The position numbers and the translations under genes were made by a program. The notes under the pieces are model-generated. The model saw only the letters and a program-made list of their open reading frames with translations, was not told where the DNA came from and ran no database searches. A DNA stretch of 64,000 bases from Candidatus Cloacimonadota bacterium (GTDB lineage: Bacteria > Cloacimonadota > Cloacimonadia > JGIOTU-2), in NCBI GenBank assembly GCA_016932035.1, contig JAFGDR010000009.1, positions 43,316-107,315 on the forward strand, read 5' to 3'. Below, one piece after another: positions 55,306-62,602 of this stretch; position 1 is the first letter of the stretch; every line of letters starts with the position of its first letter.

Positions 55306-56682
55306 ATGGAAGAATTAAAAATCCTCATTCTGGATGATGAAATGGGATATCGTGAGGGGATAGAGGAATATTTATTAACCCAGGGCTTCACTGTATTCAA
55401 TGCAGAGAAGCCCTCGGAGGGATTTAAAGTTTTAAAAGAACATCCATGTGATATTGTCATTCTTGATATTAAACTTCCTGAAATGAATGGAATCCATGTA
55501 CTCAAGAAGATAAAAAAATTATATCCTGAGACAGAAATCATTATGATAACCGCTCATGGAGACATGGATAGTGTTATCGAGTCGCTGAGGAATGGTGCAA
55601 CAGATTTTTTCACCAAACCTTTTAGACTGCTTAACCTGAAAACCGCAATAGAACGCACGAAGAGATATATCAGTCTTCAAAACCGAGTTTCAGATCTCAA
55701 AGCGCAATATAATAATCTTGTACATCAAATTCAGAAAGCGGATGGTACAATGATTGTAGGTAAAAGTAAATCTATGACTGAGATCCTGAACCTCATGAAA
55801 AAAGTTGCGAGTACGGATAACACTACAATCCTCGTAACCGGAGAAAGCGGAACAGGAAAGGAAGTCGTTGCTAGAGGTATTCATACGCTCAGTTCAAGAA
55901 AAGATCATACTTTTCTCGATATCAACTGCAGCTCGATCCCTGACAATTTGTTTGAAAGCGAATTTTTCGGTCATAAAAAAGGAGCATTTACCGGTGCAAT
56001 CGAAAACAAGCCCGGCTACTTTGAAGTTGCAAATCAAGGGACAATTTTTTTAGATGAAATCTGCGATATGCCCAATCATATGCAGACTAAACTTCTTAGA
56101 GTACTGGAGGGAAATGTTTTTAGAAGGGTTGGGAGTAATAGGGATATTAAATTCGATGTGAGGGTTATCTCAGCCACCAACAAAGACATTGATCAATATG
56201 TAAAAAACAATGATTTCAGAGAAGACCTCTTATATAGATTGAATACATTTCGAATCCATATTCCTCCTCTTCGTGATCGTAAAGATGATATAAAACCATT
56301 GCTGAATCATTTTGTGAAAATCCTCTCAAAGAAATTAAAGAAACCAATAAACAAAGTCAGTAATCGAATTTATGATTACTTATATGATTATGATTTTCCT
56401 GGAAATGTAAGGGAACTGAGGAATATGGTTGAAAGAGCACTGATCATCTGTGACAATTCAGTTCTCAGGCTTGAGCACTTTGCTCATATTATTGAAAAAC
56501 CTAATGCAAAATATGACAGCTCACTTAGTTTATCTATTCTTGAAGATCAGGAAAAAGAAATGATCTTAAAAGCATTAGACAAATCGGGCAACAATAAAAC
56601 TAATGCAGCAAAATTGCTTGAGATTTCACGATCTGCACTTAATAGAAAAATAGAAAAATATAAACTACAGGAGAAGTTATGA
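55306..56682 (+). CDS. NtrC-family sigma-54-dependent response regulator
   Basis: This 458-residue activator has three intact domains. The receiver (1-120) has D54 in VILDIKLPEMNG, acidic LDDE and the FFTKPF Lys. The AAA+ domain (about 155-385) has Walker A GESGTGKE (179-186), the sigma-54-contacting GAFTGA loop (226-231), Walker B GTIFLDE and the R-fingers region FREDLLYRLNTF. The Fis-type helix-turn-helix (about 415-455) is KTNAAKLLEISRSALNRKI. It should activate RpoN promoters when phosphorylated, most obviously the one at 54838 that precedes its own operon, making a feedback loop. The histidine kinase at 52183 is the likely phosphodonor. Its stop overlaps the start of a 33-residue membrane peptide gene. 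Confidence 0.95.
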   Translation: MEELKILILDDEMGYREGIEEYLLTQGFTVFNAEKPSEGFKVLKEHPCDIVILDIKLPEMNGIHVLKKIKKLYPETEIIMITAHGDMDSVIESLRNGATDFFTKPFRLLNLKTAIERTKRYISLQNRVSDLKAQYNNLVHQIQKADGTMIVGKSKSMTEILNLMKKVASTDNTTILVTGESGTGKEVVARGIHTLSSRKDHTFLDINCSSIPDNLFESEFFGHKKGAFTGAIENKPGYFEVANQGTIFLDEICDMPNHMQTKLLRVLEGNVFRRVGSNRDIKFDVRVISATNKDIDQYVKNNDFREDLLYRLNTFRIHIPPLRDRKDDIKPLLNHFVKILSKKLKKPINKVSNRIYDYLYDYDFPGNVRELRNMVERALIICDNSVLRLEHFAHIIEKPNAKYDSSLSLSILEDQEKEMILKALDKSGNNKTNAAKLLEISRSALNRKIEKYKLQEKL

Positions 56683-56780
56683 ATAAGATCTTATTAGCCG
56701 CAGTAATTATTTCGATCATTATCGTCTTTGGTTTTGTTATTGGCTTCTTTCATAAAAGAAAGGTAGATTTGAATATATAG
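56679..56780 (+). CDS. 33-residue single-pass membrane microprotein
   Basis: This short frame starts with an ATG that overlaps the NtrC-family stop codon (ATGA). It has AGGAG (56669-56673) at the ideal five-base distance, inside the end of the upstream gene. The product is MNKILLAA, then a continuous hydrophobic helix of about 18 residues (VIISIIIVFGFVIGF), then a basic tail FHKRKVDLNI. A single inner-membrane helix with the positive end in the cytoplasm is predicted. The strong ribosome site and stop/start overlap argue for real, coupled translation. No homologue is known to me; position suggests a role with the two-component system, such as an anchor or kinase modulator. The following 99 bases (56781-56879) hold the next promoter. 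Confidence 0.65.
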   Translation: MNKILLAAVIISIIIVFGFVIGFFHKRKVDLNI

Positions 56781-56826
56781 TAATATAGATAGAATCAGCC
56801 GAAATACTTATCATTATTGATATTTC

Positions 56827-56832
56827 TTGACA
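56827..56832 (+). promoter_or_regulatory. Candidate -35 hexamer (TTGACA)
   Basis: TTGACA lies 48 bases before the ATG at 56880, followed by AT-rich sequence with a repeated ATTCATAATTCATAAT. A GGAGG ribosome site stands at 56870-56874. Confidence 0.35.
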
Positions 56833-56879
56833 ATTCATAATTCATAATTTTCTAAAACAAAAATATGCTGGAGGTTTAG

Positions 56880-58880
56880 ATGAAAAATAAATTTTTTGTT
56901 TTCATTTTAATCTTACTCATGGCAATACCATTATGTGCACAATCAATAATCTGGCAAGAGAATTTTAATACTAATCCCGGAACTTGGGGACTGGATTCAA
57001 ACTGGAGCATTCAAAGTGGTGCCTTAGTATTTGTATGGTCACCTACAGTTGCTCCCTATGATCTTAGTGCAACATCACCATTTATCAATTTACCGTTAAA
57101 TGTGGGGGATCTAACCGTTTCACAGTATATTGACGAGTATTCGACCAATGCAGGAGAGGTTACAAACATCGAATTAATTCTACCAGGTAGTACTGAGATA
57201 CTTTGGAGTTTCGATTTAGTCGGTAATGACTGGGGTTATCCTGGCGGCAAAGACATTAGTTTTTCATTATACCCTTATGCAGGTCAGCAGGTTCAACTCA
57301 GATTTAGAAGCTATGGGGGAAGTACATTTAATTTAAATTTTTGGTACATTTATAATATTGCTATCAATGCTTCTCTCGACCATGATCTTGCAGCAACAAA
57401 CATTTCCGGCAATAACATTCTTAATGTCGGACAGCAAGGATTATGGAATGTGACAGTCAAAAACACCGGGCTTAATACTGAATCCAATTATGAAGTAAAT
57501 CTCATGCGGGAGCCGGGCATCGTACTCGGTACTACTATAGCATCTGCACCTCTTGCTCCTGATCAGGAAGTAGTCTATCCATTCAATTGGACGCCGGATA
57601 TAAGTGAAGTGGTGAATCTATATGGTCGGGTTACTTTATCTGGTGATGAGTTCATGGATAATAATATGACGAATCCATTTCTGGTTAATATTTATCCTGA
57701 TGATCCGTTTAATGTGCTTGTTTGGGATAATGACAACGCTTCGGATATAGATGGTATTGGTACACAGGTTTTCCTTGAAGAAGCCCTAAACGCCAATAAT
57801 GTCACGTATGATACCTATACGTATTTACCTACCGACCTTTCGCCATTCGACGCCATTTTTGTAGCCCTCGGAATATATTGCCTTGGTTGAGGTGGAACGT
57901 CTCCAGGTTCCGTCGGAACCTCTGATCAATCGAGATTAATTGGATATCTTAATAGTGGAAACCCGATCTATGTTGAAGGCTCTGATGTGGGTTATTCTCA
58001 TCAAGGAACAGCGTTTCTTTCGAGTTTAGGATGTTCATTCGTTGCTAATAACACGCAAAATGTCGGTACTATGACTGGTGTGTCAGGCACTGTTGGTGAA
58101 GATTTTGTTTTTCCGTTTACACCAAACGCTGATGCGAACTATTCTGTTGATGAAATCGGTTCACTTTTCAGGCATATTGCTTTCAATTCTGATGGCGGTT
58201 ATTCTAGAACTATAGCATATAACGGATATAATTACAGTGCAATAACAACAGCACCAATTCTCGGCGGTATGGAAGATACTGAAAACAATACAAAAGCAGA
58301 CCTTATAGAAAGATATCTCGGCTACTTGCTAAAAATTGATGGTGTTTTCAGAGGAGTTGTCACCGATACCTATACGAGTGATCCTATTCAAAACGCAACT
58401 GTGAACATTGGTATTTATTCAGGCACTACCAACCAATATGGATTATGCTCTATCGAAGTTCCTCCAGGCTCGTATGCAGTAAGTTGCACACATCCGAATT
58501 ATGCTAATTTTCTCTATCCATCAGAAATTATCATAGAATATAATGATACATATTGGATGGAAATTGAAATGAATCCAAATGTTTCCATTGATGATAATGA
58601 ATTTAAAGATCAAATTGCCCGTATTTATCCTAATCCGTGCACCTCACATTCTACTATCGAGTTCTATGTTAAAACTGCGGGAAATATTGATATTGCACTC
58701 TATAATATATTAGGACAAAGGGTTAGCACTATAATTCACGATTATTTAGAGCCAGGTTATCATGAAGTATCATTTGATAATACATTAGAAGAACGTTCAA
58801 AGCTTACATCCGGAATTTATTTCATGAAGTTGAGTTCTGATACTCATACCAGCGTTCAGAAATTGTTGATCGTAGAATAA
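56880..58880 (+). pseudogene. Secreted sorting-domain protein interrupted by one in-frame TGA
   Basis: Two open segments, 56880-57887 and 57891-58880, are in the same frame, separated only by TGA at 57888-57890. Read through, they form one 666-residue protein with signal MKNKFFVFILILLMAIPLCAQ. It has a MAM/lectin-like N-terminal domain, a CARDB-like domain (about 165-265), an alpha/beta region crossing the TGA (FNVLVWDNDNAS...FDAIFVALGIYCLG-stop-GGTSPGS...IYVEGSDVGYSH), a carboxypeptidase-regulatory-like domain and a complete Por-type sorting domain (IYPNPC, YNILGQRV, SGIYFMKL). Nothing else is degraded. The stop could be a nonsense mutation (for example TGG to TGA), a sequencing error, read-through or recoding; a 7-base hairpin begins 15 bases after it. 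Confidence 0.75.
57905..57921 (+). promoter_or_regulatory. Hairpin just after the in-frame TGA
   Basis: AGGTTCC and GGAACCT form a perfect seven-base stem closing a GTC loop. The loop starts 21 bases after the TGA at 57888-57890. An alternative stem uses GGAAC at 57894-57898. It could be a recoding signal, or a structured repeat that happens to lie in the frame. Confidence 0.45.
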
Positions 58881-58901
58881 AAAAAACATTTTATAAATAA
58901 G

Positions 58902-58937
58902 AAGCCAGTTCGTAATGTGAACTGGCTTTTATTTTTT
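58902..58937 (+). terminator. Rho-independent terminator
   Basis: AAGCCAGTTC (58902-58911) pairs perfectly with GAACTGGCTT (58919-58928) over ten bases, with a seven-base loop and a T-rich tail. It terminates the interrupted sorting-domain gene, 22 bases after its stop. Confidence 0.92.
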
Positions 58938-58943
58938 AAAATT

Positions 58944-59018
58944 TGGTAGCCCCAAGGGGAATCGAACCCCTGTTACCGGAATGAGAATCCGGCGTCCTTA
59001 CCCCTAGACGATGGGGCC
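58944..59018 (-). tRNA. tRNA-Glu (anticodon CTC)
   Basis: The minus strand reads GGCCCCATCGTCTAGGGG at the 5' end. The anticodon stem CCGGA/TCCGG encloses the loop TTCTCAT (anticodon CTC). The T-arm is AGGGGTTCGATTCCCCT, and the acceptor closes with TGGGGCT, discriminator A and an encoded CCA. The acceptor pairs fully, with one G-U pair at position 1. The TTCGATTC T-loop is canonical. It reads GAG codons. It is 75 bases long including CCA. Confidence 0.96.
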
Positions 59019-59073
59019 ACGGCGGAATTGTTTATTTTATAGTGTAAATTACTGTCAAGAATTTGAGAAAATG

Positions 59074-59125
59074 ACACACTCCGTCTTCCGATTTCATCGG
59101 AATCCACCCTTTTCGGGAGGTGTGT
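59074..59125. repeat. Structured inverted-repeat element downstream of ndk
   Basis: The outer arms ACACACTCC and GGAGGTGTGT enclose a perfect inner hairpin, TTCCGAT (59086-59092) with ATCGGAA (59096-59102), and a second CCACCC...GGG segment. It lies 17 bases after the ndk stop and may end that transcript, although its minus-strand tail is only weakly T-rich. Confidence 0.5.
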
Positions 59126-59142
59126 AATATCTTAATTATAAA

Positions 59143-59547
59143 CTAGGCAGGGAATATCAATCCAATCTCCCTTTTAGCACTTTCAGGTGAATCTGAAGCG
59201 TGAACAGCATTTTCAGTAAAGGAATCAGCAAAAAGAAAGCGAATTGTTCCAAGTGCTGCTTTTTCAGGATTTGTATTTCCAACTAATTCTCTTAGTTTTG
59301 CTATTGCATCTTCACGAGTAAGTACAGCGCCGACAATATCGCCGGAAAGCATGAATGATTTAAGTGTCTCAAAGAAACTTTTCCCAATATGTTCTGCATA
59401 AAATTTATCTGCTAATTCATTATTCATTCGGAACATCTTGAGTTTCTTGATATCGAATCCGTTATCTTCGATCATCTTTAAAATTCCACCAATTACATGT
59501 TTCTTCGTTGCATTTGGTTTAATAAGTAATAGAGTATCTTGTTTCAT
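59143..59547 (-). CDS. ndk: Nucleoside-diphosphate kinase
   Basis: This 134-residue enzyme balances NTP and dNTP pools by phosphate transfer from ATP. It has the opening TLLLIKPNA (Lys-Pro-Asn contact), the G-x-I-V-G-A-V-L strand (here GDIVGAVL), the GNTNPEKAALGTIR segment, where Arg contacts phosphate, and the active-site His in NAVHASDSPESAKREI. All are intact and length is normal. AGG precedes the ATG only weakly. It is monocistronic and divergent from the carbonic anhydrase gene across 141 bases that must contain both promoters and hold no other gene. Confidence 0.96.
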   Translation of the reverse strand: MKQDTLLLIKPNATKKHVIGGILKMIEDNGFDIKKLKMFRMNNELADKFYAEHIGKSFFETLKSFMLSGDIVGAVLTREDAIAKLRELVGNTNPEKAALGTIRFLFADSFTENAVHASDSPESAKREIGLIFPA

Positions 59548-59688
59548 TGTACCTGACTTTCTGCTATTTTTAACGTGAAAAATAATTGCACAAAAATATA
59601 CGCAAGAAAAATATTGGTTTTCTATAAAAAATCCCCATTCAATCTACAAAGAATGGAGTAGTATATCAAAAAGAAATGCGGAGTTGAA

Positions 59689-60282
59689 ATGAATATTGAA
59701 AAACTAATACAAGGAAATAAAGACTTCATCAGGAAATTCAGTAAGGAAAAAGAATTATATCTGAAGTTAGCAACTAAGGGACAATCTCCAAAGGTATTAT
59801 GGATAGGGTGCTCTGACTCGCGGGTTGTACCGGAGTTCATTGTAAATGCAAAAGCCGGAGAGCTGTTTGTTGTGCGAAACATTGCCAATATCGTTCCTCC
59901 GCAAAGTGCAAATGATAGGAATATGAGTACCATTCTCGAATATGCCATACTTCATTTAAAAGTTGAACATATTGTCATATGTGGTCACACATGCTGTGGG
60001 GGTATTACTTCCTTAGTAAAGGAAACATCCTCAGATTCCAATATATCTGCATGGCTTCGATATGCACGACCAGCGCTTTCATCAAAAAAAGATACATCCG
60101 AATCGATCAAAGAAACGATCGAAAATAATATCCTCTTGCAAGTTGAAAATCTTCTTTCATATGATCTCATACGTAAAAATCAAAAAAATATAAAGATCCA
60201 TAAATGGCTCTATGACATACATACCGGAGCACTCTTACATCATGATGATAATATCAATTGCTGGAAATTTGATGCAGAATAA
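59689..60282 (+). CDS. Beta-class carbonic anhydrase
   Basis: This 197-residue zinc enzyme interconverts CO2 and bicarbonate. Zinc ligands are the Cys of WIGCSDSRVVPE, with the Asp-Arg dyad in the same motif, and the His and Cys of VICGHTCCGG. The FVVRNIANIVPP segment is also typical. The C-terminal half includes the HKWLYDIHTGAL beta strand that completes the fold. The length is normal for the class, and no signal peptide is seen, so it is cytoplasmic. CGGAG precedes the ATG. It is followed, after a 141-base promoter-type gap, by acetyl-CoA synthetase. It may supply bicarbonate to carboxylation reactions. Confidence 0.94.
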   Translation: MNIEKLIQGNKDFIRKFSKEKELYLKLATKGQSPKVLWIGCSDSRVVPEFIVNAKAGELFVVRNIANIVPPQSANDRNMSTILEYAILHLKVEHIVICGHTCCGGITSLVKETSSDSNISAWLRYARPALSSKKDTSESIKETIENNILLQVENLLSYDLIRKNQKNIKIHKWLYDIHTGALLHHDDNINCWKFDAE

Positions 60283-60353
60283 TAAAAAATTAATCATACA
60301 AAATCTATAAAACATGTTAAAATTAATAAATCCTTTGAAAGTTGAGAAAATTC

Positions 60354-60359
60354 TTGACT
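60354..60359 (+). promoter_or_regulatory. Candidate -35 hexamer (TTGACT) for acs
   Basis: TTGACT lies 65 bases before the acs ATG, followed at 17 bases by GGGATAG, a weak -10 candidate. A strong GGAGG ribosome site stands before the ATG. Confidence 0.35.
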
Positions 60360-60423
60360 TCAAAATTATGTGTAACGGGATAGCGATAAATTAAATCAAT
60401 AATGACGGAGGAAAACTAAAAAA

Positions 60424-62409
60424 ATGGCTGAAAAAAAAGGAATTGATACGCTCATGAGCAAAGGAAGAACCTTCCCTCCACCAGAGAGAATCAAGAAAAA
60501 TGCCTACATCGATTCATTGAAAGAATACAAAGAAATGTGGGATAAATCTATCAATGATCCTGATGATTTCTGGCTGGAACAGGCAAAGTCACTCGACTGG
60601 TTTAAAAAGCCGACTGTGGGACTAAAATATACCTGGAAAACAAGAGAGCGAATTATCAAACATACCTGGTTCGAAGATGGTGAACTCAATGTAAGTTATA
60701 ACTGTCTGGACAGGCATCTCGGCACACCAATTGCAAAAAAGACCGCAATACTCTGGCAGGGTGAAGCTGAAGACAAAGTCAAGAAGTTTACGTATGAAGA
60801 ACTTCATCATGAAGTATGTAAATTTGCTAATGTTTTGAAATCAAAAGGAATCAAAAAAGGTGATCGTGTTGCGATCTATATGCCTATGGTACCTGAGCTT
60901 GCAATTACGATGCTGGCATGTACCAGGATCGGTGCGATCCATTCGATCATTTTTGGTGGCTTCAGTGCAGATGCTATCCGTGGCAGAGTTAATGACTCAG
61001 ATTGCAGAATGCTCATCACCTCAAATGTATCGCTTCGTGCAGGAAAGCATATTCATCTTAAAGATATTTCAGATGAAGCTCTCAAAGAAACCCCAACAAT
61101 TGAAAGCGTGATCGTTATCAAAGTGAATGACGAACCATGCCACATGGAAGAGGGCAGAGACTTCTGGTATCACGATGAAATGGCAAAAGTAGATGCAGTA
61201 TGCGAACCGGAACACATGAATGCAGAAGATGAACTCTTCATTCTTTATACTTCAGGTTCAACAGGAAAACCAAAAGGAGTTGTGCACACAACTGGTGGTT
61301 ATCTTCTTTATACTGCTTTAACACACAAACTTGTTTTCAATATTCATGATGATGATGTATATTGGTGTACGGCTGATATCGGCTGGGTGACAGGACATAG
61401 CTATATTGTTTATGGACCTCTTGCAAATGGTGCAACATCAATCATGTTTGAAGGTGTTCCTACCTATCCTGATGCTGGTCGTTTCTGGCAGATTTGTGAT
61501 AAATTCGGCGTAACAGTTTTCTATACAGCACCCACAGCGATCAGAGCTCTTATGAGACTTGGTGATGAATGGCCTGCTAAGTATAAACTCAATACGATGA
61601 GAATTCTTGGTACTGTTGGTGAGCCCATCAATCCAGAAGCATGGATGTGGTATTACGAAAAAATTGGACATGGAAACTGCCCAATTGTTGATACCTGGTG
61701 GCAGACGGAAACAGGCGGCTTTATGATCACACCTCTTCCTGGGGCATTTACACTCAAACCGGGTAGTGCATCCAAACCTTTCTTTGGTGTCGAACCCGCA
61801 GTTCTTCGTGATGATGGCACTCCTTGTGATGTCAACGAAGGTGGAAAACTCTGCATCCGCAAACCGTGGCCCGCTATGATGAGAACAATGTGGGGAGATC
61901 ACGAACGTTTCGTAGATACATACTTCTCCATGTATAATGACATCTATTTCGCAGGTGATGGCTGCCGTATCGATGAAGATGGTGACTATTGGTTACTTGG
62001 CAGAATCGATGATGTTGTGAATGTTTCAGGTCATAGGATTGGAACAGCTGAAGTTGAAAGTGCACTTGTCAGTCATCCTGCAGTTGCAGAAGCGGCGGTG
62101 ACTCCGATTCCCCATGAGATCAAAGGACAGGGGCTCTATGCGTTTGTCACTCTTGTTGGTGGAGTTGAGCCAACCGATGAATTGAGAAAAGAACTCATAA
62201 AGCATGTACGTTCTGAAATAGGACCTATAGCTGCTCCCGAAGCTATCCAATGGGCACCAGCACTTCCTAAGACACGTTCAGGTAAGATTATGCGACGTAT
62301 TCTTCGAAAGATTGCTGAAAAGAGTACTGACAATCTTGGTGATGTTACAACGCTTGCAGATCCAAGTGTTGTTGAGAAACTTATCGAAGAACGCAAATTG
62401 ATCGACTAA
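60424..62409 (+). CDS. acs: Acetyl-CoA synthetase (AMP-forming)
   Basis: This 661-residue enzyme activates acetate to acetyl-CoA with ATP. The adenylate-forming motifs are complete: phosphate loop YTSGSTGKPKGVVHTTGGYL, DTWWQTETGGFMITP (acetate-pocket Trp), the hinge ADGCRI-type region here as GDGCRIDEDGDYWLLGRIDDVVNVSGHRI, and the acetylatable Lys in KTRSGKIMRRILRKIA. The long N-terminal domain with WFVGG-like VSYNCLDRHL also fits Acs rather than propionyl- or acyl-CoA ligases. Size is normal (about 650). It ends at a good terminator and is followed by an OFA-type organic-anion transporter, so both may serve carboxylate metabolism. Confidence 0.96.
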   Translation: MAEKKGIDTLMSKGRTFPPPERIKKNAYIDSLKEYKEMWDKSINDPDDFWLEQAKSLDWFKKPTVGLKYTWKTRERIIKHTWFEDGELNVSYNCLDRHLGTPIAKKTAILWQGEAEDKVKKFTYEELHHEVCKFANVLKSKGIKKGDRVAIYMPMVPELAITMLACTRIGAIHSIIFGGFSADAIRGRVNDSDCRMLITSNVSLRAGKHIHLKDISDEALKETPTIESVIVIKVNDEPCHMEEGRDFWYHDEMAKVDAVCEPEHMNAEDELFILYTSGSTGKPKGVVHTTGGYLLYTALTHKLVFNIHDDDVYWCTADIGWVTGHSYIVYGPLANGATSIMFEGVPTYPDAGRFWQICDKFGVTVFYTAPTAIRALMRLGDEWPAKYKLNTMRILGTVGEPINPEAWMWYYEKIGHGNCPIVDTWWQTETGGFMITPLPGAFTLKPGSASKPFFGVEPAVLRDDGTPCDVNEGGKLCIRKPWPAMMRTMWGDHERFVDTYFSMYNDIYFAGDGCRIDEDGDYWLLGRIDDVVNVSGHRIGTAEVESALVSHPAVAEAAVTPIPHEIKGQGLYAFVTLVGGVEPTDELRKELIKHVRSEIGPIAAPEAIQWAPALPKTRSGKIMRRILRKIAEKSTDNLGDVTTLADPSVVEKLIEERKLID

Positions 62410-62431
62410 TTGATCAAATAATATATCAATC

Positions 62432-62466
62432 AAGCCGGATTTGCTCACTCAGCCTATCCGGCTTTT
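62432..62466 (+). terminator. Rho-independent terminator of acs
   Basis: AAGCCGGAT (62432-62440) pairs perfectly with ATCCGGCTT (62456-62464) across a 15-base loop. A short T-tract follows. Confidence 0.85.
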
Positions 62467-62482
62467 ATTCATAAAAATGCGA

Positions 62483-62579
62483 ACCAGGAAATACACAAAA
62501 AAAGTAAAAATAAGATTAAAACATTCATGAAAATGTTTTTTATAAAAATCCTATTAGTGTCTTTTGTGCTTTTCGTGGT
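62483..62579. repeat. Inverted repeat of CCACGAAA type
   Basis: The left arm ACCAGGAAATACACAAAA (62483-62505) is the imperfect inverse of the right arm TTTTGTGCTTTTCGTGGT (ending 62579). They flank about 50 AT-rich bases. The motif is shared with 3789-3806 and 20187-20209. It lies between the acs terminator and the transporter gene. Confidence 0.55.
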
Positions 62580-62602
62580 CATAAGTAAAAGCAGGAGAAA
62601 AA

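Noticed and set aside
55220-55318. A 32-residue frame between the receiver-like gene and the NtrC-family gene
   Set aside because: It has no ribosome site, overlaps the next start codon in another frame and has a random-looking composition.
57888-57890. TGA read as a sense codon throughout the genome (alternative code)
   Set aside because: TGA ends several intact genes here (for example at 16281, 18152 and 56682), and Trp is normally TGG, so the standard bacterial code applies.
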